Positions 32,851 to 41,423 of a DNA stretch of 44,434 nt are shown here, in pieces. Numbering within the stretch: the stretch's first letter is position 1; every line of letters begins with the position of its first letter. The position numbers and the translations under genes were made by a program. The notes beneath the pieces are model-generated. The model searched no databases. It saw only the letters and a list, made by a program, of their open reading frames with translations, and was not told the origin of the DNA. The DNA is from JAFDVL01 sp043783625. Its GTDB lineage: Bacteria; Acidobacteriota; Blastocatellia; RBC074. Location: NCBI GenBank assembly GCA_043783625.1, contig JAYVZE010000100.1, positions 1 through 44,434 of the forward strand. Direction: 5' to 3'.

Positions 32851-33753
32851 ATGCTGATAAAAAAACAGAGCGAGATTAAATCTTCAGAAATTACAGACGA
32901 AAAAATCTTTCGTCAGCGTCGTCAATTTATGCTGGCGGCTGCGGCGGCAACGATTGGTTTTTCCGGTTGCAGGAAATCCGATTCTACTGCTAATCCTGAA
33001 ACACCATCTTCACTGAAAGACATCACCAGCTATAACAATTACTACGAATTCGGCACTGCGAAAAATGATCCTGCCGTCAATGCCCACACGCTGATTACAA
33101 CTCCCTGGGTGGTGAACGTTGAAGGAGAAATCAACAAGCCTAAGAAATTTGATCTTGATGAATTGTTGAAAATTGCTCCGTTAGAAGAACGTATTTACCG
33201 TTTCCGCTGCGTCGAAGGATGGTCAATGGTGATTCCGTGGATGGGTTTTCCGTTGAATGCCTTACTGAAATATGTGGAGCCGAATTCAAATGCGAAATAT
33301 GTTCAGTTCGCTACGATCTATGATAAGCAGCAAATGCCTTTGGCGAAATTTAGCGGATTGACTTTGCCTTACGTCGAAGGATTGCGGATAGATGAGGCGA
33401 TGCATCCGCTGACGATTCTGGCGACTGGATTATACGGAAAATCATTACCGAATCAGAATGGCGCACCGATTCGTTTGGTTGTGCCGTGGAAGTATGGCTT
33501 CAAAAGCATCAAGTCCATTGTCAACATTCGATTGATGGCGGAGCAGCCGCGCACGACGTGGAATATGATGGCTTCAGATGAATACGGATTTTATTCCAAC
33601 GTCAATCCTGAAGTCGCACATCCACGCTGGTCGCAGGCAACGGAGCGACGCTTGCCGGAGTTCTTTAAGAGCACGAAGACGCAGATGTTCAACGGGTATG
33701 CTGATCAGGTTGCGAGTTTATACAGCGGAATGGATTTACGGAAGAATTTTTAA
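32851..33753 (+). CDS. msrP: protein-methionine-sulfoxide reductase catalytic subunit MsrP
   Basis: 300-aa periplasmic molybdoenzyme (YedY family) that repairs oxidised methionine in envelope proteins. A Tat signal includes R23-R24 in RQRRQFMLAAAAATIGFSG, needed for export of the folded, cofactor-loaded enzyme. The molybdenum-ligand cysteine is C120 in YRFRCVEGWSMVIPW. Further typical stretches are YDKQQMP, YVEGLRIDEAMHPLTILA and PWKYGFKSIKSI. AGGAGC lies 5 bases before the ATG. The electron-donating partner msrQ follows, separated by a dispersed palindrome. Confidence 0.95.
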   Translation: MLIKKQSEIKSSEITDEKIFRQRRQFMLAAAAATIGFSGCRKSDSTANPETPSSLKDITSYNNYYEFGTAKNDPAVNAHTLITTPWVVNVEGEINKPKKFDLDELLKIAPLEERIYRFRCVEGWSMVIPWMGFPLNALLKYVEPNSNAKYVQFATIYDKQQMPLAKFSGLTLPYVEGLRIDEAMHPLTILATGLYGKSLPNQNGAPIRLVVPWKYGFKSIKSIVNIRLMAEQPRTTWNMMASDEYGFYSNVNPEVAHPRWSQATERRLPEFFKSTKTQMFNGYADQVASLYSGMDLRKNF

Positions 33754-33762
33754 TAGCATTTA

Positions 33763-33835
33763 TGCAGAAGCCCGCACGTAGTAAGGGCGCCTTTTTCATT
33801 CACAGATGAACCCTTACTATGTGCAGGCTTCTGCA
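33763..33835. repeat. dispersed palindrome family A, copy 2, between msrP and msrQ
   Basis: Arms at 33763-33787 and 33811-33835 are 25-base inverse complements with one or two mismatches, sharing GCAGAAGCCCGCAC with 23395-23464. It starts 10 bases after the msrP stop and ends 6 bases before the msrQ ATG, so it occupies almost the whole spacer and removes any normal ribosome-binding site for msrQ. Confidence 0.85.
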
Positions 33836-33841
33836 TTTTTT

Positions 33842-34459
33842 ATGAGTAACAAATACCTCAAGCTCGTGAAAGTAATCGTACATCTACTGTGCTTGTTGCC
33901 TGTTATAAGATTGATGATTTGTTTTTTTACAAATGACTTGACTGCGAATCCGGTCGAATTTATCACGCACAACACAGGCACGTGGGCATTGGCAATACTA
34001 CTGATTTCTCTCGCTATCACGCCACTACGAAAAATTAAAAAATTGAATTGGCTGATTCTGCTGCGGCGCATGCTTGGGTTGTATTCATTCTTCTACGCTT
34101 GTCTGCATTTCACGACGTACATCTGGTTCGATCAGGTTTTTGATTTACCCAGCGTCGCCAAAGACATCGTGAAGCGTCCATTTATTACGATTGGGTTTGC
34201 GGCGTTTGTTTTGTTGATTCCACTGGCGATCACTTCCAATAAATTTTCGATTCGCAAATTGAGCGGCAAGCGATGGAATCAACTGCATCGGCTGGTGTAT
34301 CCAGCCGCAATTTTAGGAGTCATCCATTTTTATTGGCTGGTAAAATCCGATGTGCGGCAGCCTGTGCTTTATGCAGGGATATTAATTGTACTTTTTGGAA
34401 TTCGACTAACCGGAAAGGCTAAGAAATTAAATGTAAAAAGCTCCTCTGGGGATGGTTAG
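33842..34459 (+). CDS. msrQ: heme-binding membrane subunit MsrQ
   Basis: 205-aa integral membrane b-type cytochrome (YedZ family) passing electrons from the respiratory chain to MsrP. Membrane helices and heme-ligand histidines fit the family: YSFFYACLHFTTYIWFDQVFD, GKRWNQLHRLVYPAAILGVIHFYWLVKSDVR, with FITHNTGTWAL earlier. I start at the ATG at 33842; an upstream in-frame ATG at 33806 lies inside the palindrome and would add the repeat-derived MNPYYVQASAFF. No clear Shine-Dalgarno sequence is present. A terminator follows at 34494. Confidence 0.93.
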   Translation: MSNKYLKLVKVIVHLLCLLPVIRLMICFFTNDLTANPVEFITHNTGTWALAILLISLAITPLRKIKKLNWLILLRRMLGLYSFFYACLHFTTYIWFDQVFDLPSVAKDIVKRPFITIGFAAFVLLIPLAITSNKFSIRKLSGKRWNQLHRLVYPAAILGVIHFYWLVKSDVRQPVLYAGILIVLFGIRLTGKAKKLNVKSSSGDG

Positions 34460-34493
34460 TTTTGTGAAGCTTTACCACCCCGCCTTGCAGTCA

Positions 34494-34522
34494 CCCCTCC
34501 TAGGACAGGAGGGGAATTTTTT
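34494..34522 (+). terminator. intrinsic terminator after msrPQ
   Basis: CCCCTCCT (34494-34501) pairs with AGGAGGGG (34507-34514) around AGGAC and is followed by AATTTTTT. It lies 35 bases after msrQ and just before the end of the convergent thioredoxin gene. Confidence 0.85.
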
Positions 34523-34529
34523 GGTCTTT

Positions 34530-35135
34530 TCACTTCGCCATTAATTCCTGCACTTTTTTGACTAAAGCTTCCGTGTTTTCCAGTCCGCGCCAATAATCTA
34601 CGACCTTGCCATCGGCATCAATAAACAGATTGGTGGGCAATCCGATGATGCCAAAAGATTTCGCCAGATTTGAGCTGTCTTTTTCCCAATCAGGATCAAG
34701 CAGCCACGTGACTTGGTAATCGGGGTGCTTATTTTTAAAGGCTAATGTATCAGTGCGATCATCGCCTGTCGCAATGGCAATGACTTGCAATTTGCCTTGA
34801 TAATCTTCGACTAATTTGCTGAAGGCGGGCATCTCTTTGATGCACGGCCCGCACCACGTCGCCCAAAAAGTAATGATCGTCAGCTTGCCTTTGAATTTCG
34901 ATAATTGAACAGGCTGATTCTTTTCAAAATCCAGCAGCGTGACATCCGGCACTGGTTTACCAATCAACGAAAATCCATCAATGTCTTTGACCGGAGCGGC
35001 AGTCGGAGCCACAACTTTCGCTGGAGCACTGACTGATTTTTTTACCGGAGCTTTTGTTTTCTGTGCGATGGCAGGCACGAGAGCTAACATGAAAAGAAGC
35101 GCAGAAACTGTAATTTTATTTGATAATTTGTTCAT
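34530..35135 (-). CDS. TlpA-like periplasmic thioredoxin family protein
   Basis: 201 aa. Signal peptide residues 1-24 (ending PAIAQ), then a low-complexity linker rich in K, P, A and V (about 26-50), then an AhpC/TSA-Redoxin/TlpA thioredoxin fold. The redox motif is WCGPC at residues 94-98 (TFWATWCGPCIKEMPAF); the cis-proline region is GIIGLPTNLFID. It likely reduces disulfides in exported proteins. The start at 35135 gives a proper signal peptide; a longer frame to 35237 does not. It faces msrPQ, which also protects the envelope from oxidation, but shares no transcript with it. Confidence 0.9.
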   Translation of the reverse strand: MNKLSNKITVSALLFMLALVPAIAQKTKAPVKKSVSAPAKVVAPTAAPVKDIDGFSLIGKPVPDVTLLDFEKNQPVQLSKFKGKLTIITFWATWCGPCIKEMPAFSKLVEDYQGKLQVIAIATGDDRTDTLAFKNKHPDYQVTWLLDPDWEKDSSNLAKSFGIIGLPTNLFIDADGKVVDYWRGLENTEALVKKVQELMAK

Positions 35136-35378
35136 AATTTCTAATCCGTTACCTCGAATCACTTCGATGCAGTTCACTCGAAGAAAGTTTGATCTGCGCT
35201 GCCTGAAAAATTTGTTTTGTTTTGTGATCCTGCACAAAAATAGAAAACGAAAAAATTGAGATGAAAAGAAAGGCTGCGACGTAACGACTGAGATACATTC
35301 ACGACTCCGAAAAAATGGGGCGCGAAATAAATGGTAGATGAATTCGTGATGATGCGCAATCGTAGTTATTCTTAAAAA

Positions 35379-37004
35379 TTACCTCGCCGCCGGAATCATC
35401 CCCGTGAACACATACGCCTGCAAATAAATCATCACGCCAACCAGCATCGCCAGCACAAGGCTGTGCCAAAAAACGTAGCGCAGAATTTCGCCTTCGTTGC
35501 CTTCCTGTCCGGTGGCGACTCCGGCGACGACGATGGATTGCGCGTCAATCATTTTGCCCATCACACCACCCGAAGAATTCGCGGCGGCTGCCAGCACGGG
35601 AGAAATTCCGATTTGTTGCGCCGTGATTTGTTGTAGGTTTCCGAACAAAACATTTGATGATGTATCGCTGCCAGTGAGAGCCACGCCCAGCCATCCGAGC
35701 ATTGCCGAGAAGAAGGGAAAGAAACTGCCTGTGCTGGCAAAGGCGAGTCCCATTGTTGCGTCCAATCCGCCGTAGCGCGTAGAAAATCCAATCGCCATCA
35801 TCGCGGAAATTGTGATGAGCGAATAGCGTACGCGCCAAATTGTATTGCGAAAAAGTTGGATTAATTTCAGCGGCTTCAATCCCAGCAAAAGCCCTGAAAT
35901 TAAAGCTGAAATCAATAATCCTGTTCCCGTGGCAGAAAGCCAGTTGAAGGCGAAAATTGCTTCTTCGGCTTTGGGAACAGCGACCACGGGCGGAGTTCGC
36001 TGCACCATGTTATGCAAAAAGGGAACTTGAATATTGATAAGGCTGAAACTGTTCATCCACGCTTTGACTTGTGGCAATCCCCAGATAAAAACCACGACGG
36101 ATAAAATAATCCATGGCATCCACGCACGTAATGCAGCACTGGTGGAAGGGCGTGCGACTATGGTTTTATCGGCTTGTTGTACGACTTCGCGGGGCTGCCA
36201 GAATTTTAATAAAATTAACAACGCAATAATCGAAGCAATAGACGCGGCGATGTCTACGACCCACGGCCCGTGATAATTGCTGACCAGAAATTGCACGATG
36301 GCAAAGCTCAATCCGCAGGTTAGACACGCCGGCCAGACCTCCAACATTTTTCGCCATCCCGACATCGCGCAGACTAACCAAAATGGAACAATCACCGAAA
36401 AGAAAGGAAGCTGTCGCCCGATCATGGCACTGAGTTGTTCGAGTGGTAATCCGGTGACTTTTGCCAGCGCAATCACCGGAGTACCGAGTGCGCCAAACGC
36501 CACTGGCGCAGTATTTCCAATCAATGCAATACCTGACGCCAATAACGGTTTGAAGCCCAGACCAATCAGCATCGCCGCCGAAATTGCGACAGGCGTGCCG
36601 AATCCGGCTGCACCTTCGATAAAGGCTCCGAAGCTGAAAGCAATAATCAAAGCCTGAATACGATCATCACTGGCAAGGTTCGCAACGGTCGCACGGATGA
36701 TTTCAAATTGCCCGGTTTCGACCGTGATGTCATAAATAAAAATCGCGCACAGCACAATCCATCCGATAGGAAATAATCCATACGCCGCACCGTTTGCCGC
36801 CGAAGCCAATGCCAGTGAAACAGGCATGTGATAGATCAAAACCGCTACGAGCAGGGAAGACGCTAAGCCAATGATAGCGGCAAGATGCGCACGCATGTGA
36901 AAGAATGCAAGCAAGCCCAGCAACACGACTACGGGGATGGCAGCCACCAGCGCAGACCACAGGACACTTCCGGCAACTGGATTATAGATTTGATTCCAGG
37001 GCAT
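35379..37004 (-). CDS. lldP: L-lactate permease (LctP/LldP family)
   Basis: 541-aa multi-pass transporter (about 12-14 helices) for lactate and related hydroxy acids. Characteristic segments are FEIIRATVANLASDDRIQALIIAFSFGAFIEGAAGFGTPVAI, LPFFSVIVPFWLVCAM and the C-terminal GWLGVALTGSDTSSNVLFGNLQ, and SGGVMGKMIDAQSIVVA. GGAG lies 8 bases before the ATG at 37004; the longer frame from 37085 is unsupported. No lactate dehydrogenase genes are next to it. About 240 bases between this gene's end and the thioredoxin gene hold nothing recognised. Confidence 0.94.
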   Translation of the reverse strand: MPWNQIYNPVAGSVLWSALVAAIPVVVLLGLLAFFHMRAHLAAIIGLASSLLVAVLIYHMPVSLALASAANGAAYGLFPIGWIVLCAIFIYDITVETGQFEIIRATVANLASDDRIQALIIAFSFGAFIEGAAGFGTPVAISAAMLIGLGFKPLLASGIALIGNTAPVAFGALGTPVIALAKVTGLPLEQLSAMIGRQLPFFSVIVPFWLVCAMSGWRKMLEVWPACLTCGLSFAIVQFLVSNYHGPWVVDIAASIASIIALLILLKFWQPREVVQQADKTIVARPSTSAALRAWMPWIILSVVVFIWGLPQVKAWMNSFSLINIQVPFLHNMVQRTPPVVAVPKAEEAIFAFNWLSATGTGLLISALISGLLLGLKPLKLIQLFRNTIWRVRYSLITISAMMAIGFSTRYGGLDATMGLAFASTGSFFPFFSAMLGWLGVALTGSDTSSNVLFGNLQQITAQQIGISPVLAAAANSSGGVMGKMIDAQSIVVAGVATGQEGNEGEILRYVFWHSLVLAMLVGVMIYLQAYVFTGMIPAAR

Positions 37005-37098
37005 GTATTTTTCTCCGTCGAAATTTATTTTAAAAGTCGGAACAACTTCAGGCTGAGGGTACGCTGAGAGGTTTGAAGAAAACAAGAGGCAGGCAAAA

Positions 37099-37569
37099 TT
37101 AATCCAGTAATAATTCCATCACAATGTCTACGCGCGAGTATTCTGAATTTTCAATTGCACCAAGCTGCGTAGTTTTGAAGCCGAATTTTTCATACAGCTT
37201 AATCGCCGTTTTTAGCTTTGTGCCAGATTCGAGGAAGATTTTTTTGGCGTTTTGTTGTCGCGCCCAATCAATCGCCGCTTGCATTAAATGATTCGCCAGA
37301 CCTTTTCCCTGGGCTGATTTATCTACTGCCATTTTGACCAGCTCGAAAGTTTTCTCGTCAATTTTCAGTAAGGCGCAGGTTCCCTGGGTTTCACCGTTTT
37401 CCAGCACGAAGAAAATTTCTCCACCTGTTTCTAAAATATTCTCACGCGGATTCAATAAGTATTTTCGATCCGCTTCTTCGATGCTGAAATATTTTTCAAT
37501 CCACGCAAAATTGAGGCGAGCAAAATCTTCTTTGAATTTGTCTTGATAAGTGACGACTTCGATGTTCAT
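37099..37569 (-). CDS. GNAT family N-acetyltransferase
   Basis: 156-aa acetyl-CoA-dependent acetyltransferase. Motif A is FELVKMAVDKSAQGKGLANHLMQAAIDWA with the QGKGLA pyrophosphate loop. Motif B follows in KKIFLESGTKLKTAIKLYEKFGFK. Substrate unknown. It lies upstream of the lactate permease on the same strand (94-base gap) and downstream of a large palindrome. Confidence 0.9.
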   Translation of the reverse strand: MNIEVVTYQDKFKEDFARLNFAWIEKYFSIEEADRKYLLNPRENILETGGEIFFVLENGETQGTCALLKIDEKTFELVKMAVDKSAQGKGLANHLMQAAIDWARQQNAKKIFLESGTKLKTAIKLYEKFGFKTTQLGAIENSEYSRVDIVMELLLD

Positions 37570-37576
37570 TGCTTAA

Positions 37577-37678
37577 AAATGTAGCGTAAACTTTTAGTTT
37601 GCGCTGTTCACACTACAGGTACTTTTGAAAATAACTTGGTAATGTAATCAGCGCAAACTAAAAGTTTACGCTACATTT
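37577..37678. repeat. dispersed palindrome with 30-bp perfect arms
   Basis: Arms at 37577-37606 and 37649-37678 are perfect 30-base inverse complements (starting AAATGTAGCGTAAACTTTTA) around a 42-base loop. The element begins 7 bases upstream of the GNAT start codon and ends 11 bases before the end of the DinB-like gene, so it fills the whole intergenic space. Confidence 0.88.
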
Positions 37679-37689
37679 AGTTCGCAAAT

Positions 37690-38301
37690 TTAAAACGGCT
37701 CTGCCGGAGGCACTACGCCTTTCAAGCGCAGATAAATTGTGGTCTGACCGCGATGATGGGTTTGATGCTCAAAGCCCATGACTAAAGCCTCTGCGCGGGG
37801 AATGTTTGTGCCGCGCACGGGAATTCGTTCTTCCAGTTTCGCAACATCCATCGCTTTGATCGAAGCCATCACGAAGTCATAACTTTCCATCACGATTTTG
37901 GCGAGTGCCGCTTTGTTTTTATACTCGTCCATCTTTTCAAGATTTTTTCCTTGATACGGATTCGTTGCGCCTGTGCCGCGAACGCCATAGTTGAAATTGG
38001 CGTTGGCTAAATGCAGGAATTGTTCAGCAAAACTGCGAATTTCAGGGACAGGTTTGAAATTGATACCGTCTTCCGGCATTTTGTCGAGATATTCTTTCGT
38101 CCAGTTTTTGGCGCGTGTCCATTCCGCGATTAAGCCTTCAACGCGGTCTTTCGGCCATTCTTTGGCAGGTGCCGCCGCCGGAGGAGCAGCGGGTTTTGCC
38201 TGTGTGCCGGAAGCGACTTGCGCCAGACTGACGAGCGATAAAGCGCAGCTAATCGCCATTGTACTGACCAGATAACGAATGATTTTAATTTTCTGTTTCA
38301 T
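37690..38301 (-). CDS. secreted DinB superfamily protein
   Basis: 203 aa. A signal peptide ends near residue 28 (LVSLAQ), followed by an A/P-rich linker (TQAKPAAPPAAAPAK). The rest is a DinB/DUF664-like four-helix bundle with metal-binding histidines in FAEQFLHLANANF and in the typical end pattern GFEHQTHHRGQTTIYLRLKGVVPP. DinB-fold proteins bind divalent metals and often act as thiol-dependent transferases; an exported form is of unknown function. GGAG lies near the start. Confidence 0.85.
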   Translation of the reverse strand: MKQKIKIIRYLVSTMAISCALSLVSLAQVASGTQAKPAAPPAAAPAKEWPKDRVEGLIAEWTRAKNWTKEYLDKMPEDGINFKPVPEIRSFAEQFLHLANANFNYGVRGTGATNPYQGKNLEKMDEYKNKAALAKIVMESYDFVMASIKAMDVAKLEERIPVRGTNIPRAEALVMGFEHQTHHRGQTTIYLRLKGVVPPAEPF

Positions 38302-38329
38302 CGGATTCTCCTTGAAAATATTCAGTCAA

Positions 38330-39070
38330 CTATTTTTGTTTATCGGCTTTTTTCTGTTTCAATAATTCGATAAATGCCTGATGTTCAGGCGCGGTAATTC
38401 CTTTTTGTAACTCTGCCAAAACCGCAGGCATATCTCCACTCAGAAGTGAATTGACGGCTAAGCGCAGTCCGGGAAAAACTGTACTCTCAATGACTCCTTC
38501 CGCGTTGGGGGACAGCTCAACAAATTCACCATCCTGCAAAGCAAACCAATCTAGTTTTTGATCTTTCACGCGCCAGACGATGTATTCTTTGGCTCCATTG
38601 CGACGATATACTTTTTTCTTATCGTGCAGGTCATAAGACGCGCTACTCGAAGCGATTTCCGCTACGAGTTCAGGTGCGCCAATGACATAGTCATCTTCAT
38701 TCGACCAGGTTTGTCCGTCGTACTCTTCTTCAATTCTTAGATAAACATCGGGTTGCGGTTCGTTATCTTCGTCGAGAATTGTCGTGGTATTATCTGCGAC
38801 TTCGGTGCCAGTGGTAGCAAAGCTGTAAATTGACAACCACGCGTTGATGTGGCTGGTATATTTCCCATGTTTTCGTTTGACAGGTGAACTCACGTAAACA
38901 ATTCCTTCAATTAATTCCGCTTTTTTCAGGTGCGGCATTGCCTGATAACGGCGATGAAATTCCCGACGCGTCAGCCGATCTCCGGCTTCAAGTTCAGGGA
39001 TAGCAGCTTCCACCATTTTTTTGATGGGAGCTGATTTGATTACTACATCAAGTACTTCTGTGTGAGCCAT
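38330..39070 (-). CDS. Uma2 family endonuclease (DUF820), second copy
   Basis: 246-aa member of the Uma2/DUF820 group, longer than the first (150 aa). DRLTRREFHRRYQAMPHLKKAELIEGIVYVSSPVKRKHG is the common family N-terminal region. The PD-(D/E)XK residues fit QPDVYLRI and ELVAEIASSSASYDLHDKK. EYIVWRVKDQKLDWF is the usual beta-strand after the core. It lies 25 bases after zwf, in the same direction, and so may be the last gene of the pentose-phosphate operon. Role unknown. Confidence 0.88.
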   Translation of the reverse strand: MAHTEVLDVVIKSAPIKKMVEAAIPELEAGDRLTRREFHRRYQAMPHLKKAELIEGIVYVSSPVKRKHGKYTSHINAWLSIYSFATTGTEVADNTTTILDEDNEPQPDVYLRIEEEYDGQTWSNEDDYVIGAPELVAEIASSSASYDLHDKKKVYRRNGAKEYIVWRVKDQKLDWFALQDGEFVELSPNAEGVIESTVFPGLRLAVNSLLSGDMPAVLAELQKGITAPEHQAFIELLKQKKADKQK

Positions 39071-39095
39071 AAAAACTACCTCATGACATCATAGC

Positions 39096-40625
39096 TTAAT
39101 CACTAATTTCTCTCCAATGTCGCCCGTCACGCGTTAACAAATCATCGGCTTCCTTCGGCCCCCACGTTCCGCTCTTGTAATTCGGGAACGCACGCGGCGG
39201 CAAAGCTTTCCAGACATCCAGAATTGGATCCACGACAGACCATCCGGCTTCGACCATATCGGCGCGTTGGAACAAGGTCTGATCGCCATTCATACAATCA
39301 TAAATCAACCGTTCATAACCGGTGCTGGGTGTACTGCCGAAATAATCTTTGTAGTTGAAGCTCATTTTTACGGCTCCAAGATTCACTACCGGGCCGGGGA
39401 TTTTAGCACCGAAGCGAAGCGAAATTCCTTCGTCCGGTTGGATGTGCAGCACTAGACGATTAGTGCGTAATTTCTCTACATTTGTATTTCTAAATAACAT
39501 GTACGGTGCGCTCTTGAATTGAATCGCAATCTCAGTCAAACGTTTCGGCAAACGTTTTCCGGTTCGCACATAAATCGGAACATCTGCCCAACGCCAATTA
39601 TCCAGTTTCAGTTTCACCGCCACAAAAGTTTCCGTTGCGGAGGTCGGCGCAACCTTTGTTTCATTGCGGTAGGCAATGGCTTTTTGATCCCCAACGTCTC
39701 CTTCGCCGTATTGTCCGCGTACCGCGTCGGTCAAAACTTCTTCAGGGTCGAAAGGATTAATCGCGTGCAAAATCTTCGCCATTTCATCACGTACATCGTC
39801 AGCATTAAATGAAATCGGAGGTTCCATGCAGGTCAATGAAATCAACTGAAAAATATGATTCGGGAGCATGTCGCGCAGGCATCCGGCTTCTTCGTAATAA
39901 CCGCCGCGCTGCTCCACGCCGAGGCTTTCCGCTACCGTAATTTGCACGTGGTCAATGTAGTTGCGATTCCAGATCGGCTCGAAAATTCCATTGCTGAAAC
40001 GAAACGCCAAAATGTTCTGAACGGTTTCTTTGCCGAGGTAATGATCTATGCGATAAATCTGATCTTCGGCGAGTGATTGCTTGATGTCGCGGTTGAGAGC
40101 TTTCGCCGAATCCAGATCGCGTCCGAAAGGTTTTTCGATGATGACGCGCCGCCATTGCCCGTCACATTCTTTGGCTAAACCTGAATCGCCAAGCTGTTTC
40201 ACAATCGTCGAAAAAAACGTTGGAGGCGTTGCCAGATAATACAAATAATTGCCATGCGTATTGTGATCTTTGTTAGCTTCTTCGAGTTGAGTTTGCAGCC
40301 GTTGATAGGTTGCCGCGTCGCCGAATTCGCCTTGCACGTAATAAAGACGGTGCTGAAACCAATCCCACAAATCAGGATCAAGTTCATCGCTCGCGTATTC
40401 CTTCGCGTGTGCATTGATTTCCGCACGATAGGTTTCATTCGTGAAAGCATCGCGCCCGACCCCGATAATTGCGAGTTCGCGCGACAGCAAATTGCCTTTG
40501 GCAAGATTGTAAAGCGCGGGGATGAGCTTACGTTTTGTCAGGTCTCCCGCCGCGCCAAAAATTACCATCACGCACGGATCGGCGATTTCTCCGAGAGCTT
40601 GTTTTTGTTCAGTTGTGTCGGTCAT
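39096..40625 (-). CDS. zwf: glucose-6-phosphate 1-dehydrogenase
   Basis: 509-aa enzyme for the first step of the oxidative pentose-phosphate pathway, reducing NADP+. Evidence: N-terminal nucleotide motif FGAAGDLTKRKLIPALYNL, catalytic-site signature RIDHYLGKE, and VIIEKPFGRDL before it. Full length, no visible defects. The start at 40625 (MTDTTEQ) is chosen over 40637. It follows the retropepsin-like gene by 8 bases, and gndA and pgi lie further upstream in the same direction. Confidence 0.97.
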   Translation of the reverse strand: MTDTTEQKQALGEIADPCVMVIFGAAGDLTKRKLIPALYNLAKGNLLSRELAIIGVGRDAFTNETYRAEINAHAKEYASDELDPDLWDWFQHRLYYVQGEFGDAATYQRLQTQLEEANKDHNTHGNYLYYLATPPTFFSTIVKQLGDSGLAKECDGQWRRVIIEKPFGRDLDSAKALNRDIKQSLAEDQIYRIDHYLGKETVQNILAFRFSNGIFEPIWNRNYIDHVQITVAESLGVEQRGGYYEEAGCLRDMLPNHIFQLISLTCMEPPISFNADDVRDEMAKILHAINPFDPEEVLTDAVRGQYGEGDVGDQKAIAYRNETKVAPTSATETFVAVKLKLDNWRWADVPIYVRTGKRLPKRLTEIAIQFKSAPYMLFRNTNVEKLRTNRLVLHIQPDEGISLRFGAKIPGPVVNLGAVKMSFNYKDYFGSTPSTGYERLIYDCMNGDQTLFQRADMVEAGWSVVDPILDVWKALPPRAFPNYKSGTWGPKEADDLLTRDGRHWREISD

Positions 40626-40633
40626 TATTTTTC

Positions 40634-41050
40634 TCAATTGATAAGCGGTTCGTAAGCACTCAGATAGAGCGTTTCTTCGTAATCAGTCACTGCCAGTTTT
40701 ACTTGTTGAAGCCAGCCATTTCTTCCCAACAAATTTCGCGGTAAGCCATAATCTTCTGCAAAATATACAGTCACATCAAATGCCAACCCAAGTGTACTGA
40801 GTTGGACTTCGTGACCGTAAGCCTTGAGCCGCCCACTCAGCGTTTGCATCGGAAGTAAAAGACCATTTTCCAAGTTTAAACCAAGGCGATCAGCAAGCTC
40901 ACGCTGAAATATACAAAACTCTGCGCCCGTATCAACGTTGGCTTCACACTCAACGGTTTTCGCCCCAACCGTCAAAAATGTTGGTAGCCAAATCCCGCCC
41001 TGATTGGAAAAATAGGAATGCTCAACGTCAAACTGAAGTGAGTGGGGCAT
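40634..41050 (-). CDS. retropepsin-like aspartyl protease family protein
   Basis: 138 aa without signal peptide. ANVDTGAEFCIFQRELADRLGL carries the D-T-G-A motif of single-domain, dimeric retropepsin-like proteases, and NLLGRNGWLQQVKLAVTDYEETLYL is the second typical block (hydrophobic-hydrophobic-G). Enzymatic activity is inferred. It starts 2 bases after the end of the DUF5678-like gene, and ends 8 bases before zwf; the two small genes look like a coupled unit. Confidence 0.78.
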   Translation of the reverse strand: MPHSLQFDVEHSYFSNQGGIWLPTFLTVGAKTVECEANVDTGAEFCIFQRELADRLGLNLENGLLLPMQTLSGRLKAYGHEVQLSTLGLAFDVTVYFAEDYGLPRNLLGRNGWLQQVKLAVTDYEETLYLSAYEPLIN

Positions 41051-41052
41051 TT

Positions 41053-41397
41053 TTAAAGTCCTGAAAAGGTTGGAATGGTCGGGTCTTCAACAAAGAAGAT
41101 CAAGGGCTGTTCATAGCCTAACGCATCGGATGCGGCAAACACTTCTGCTGCTACTTTACCGTGCGCAATTAGCTTTCCATCATCAAGAGCCAACCATTCA
41201 CCAATATAATTAAGGCTATTTTCCTTGAGCCATTGATGCTCACGCGAACGATCTTTGTATGGGGCACTCGGCTGCACACGCTTGCCCAGCGTCTTACGTT
41301 TGAGCCTCGCACTAATTGCCTCAATCAGTTTCTGCTGATCTTCTGATGGTAACTGCGTAACTTGCTTGTACACATTTTCAAGTGTGATGTCTTGCAT
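41053..41397 (-). CDS. DUF5678-like small protein
   Basis: 114 aa. The first 45 residues are a helical, charged region (LPSEDQQKLIEAISARLKRK). The second half, EHQWLKENSLNYIGEWLALDDGKLIAHGKVAAEVFAASDALGYEQPLIFFVEDP, matches the DUF5678 pattern as I remember it. Such genes often lie directly before retropepsin-like genes, as here. Possibly the substrate or regulator of that protease; this is inference. It follows the lipoprotein gene by 26 bases. Confidence 0.65.
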   Translation of the reverse strand: MQDITLENVYKQVTQLPSEDQQKLIEAISARLKRKTLGKRVQPSAPYKDRSREHQWLKENSLNYIGEWLALDDGKLIAHGKVAAEVFAASDALGYEQPLIFFVEDPTIPTFSGL

Positions 41398-41423
41398 AAC
41401 TGCTCCTCAAGATTCATCTGAAA

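Noticed and set aside
35174..35359. 61-codon minus-strand frame upstream of the thioredoxin gene
   Set aside because: Aromatic-rich, no ribosome-binding site and no signal peptide pattern; likely chance frame in A/T-rich leader sequence.
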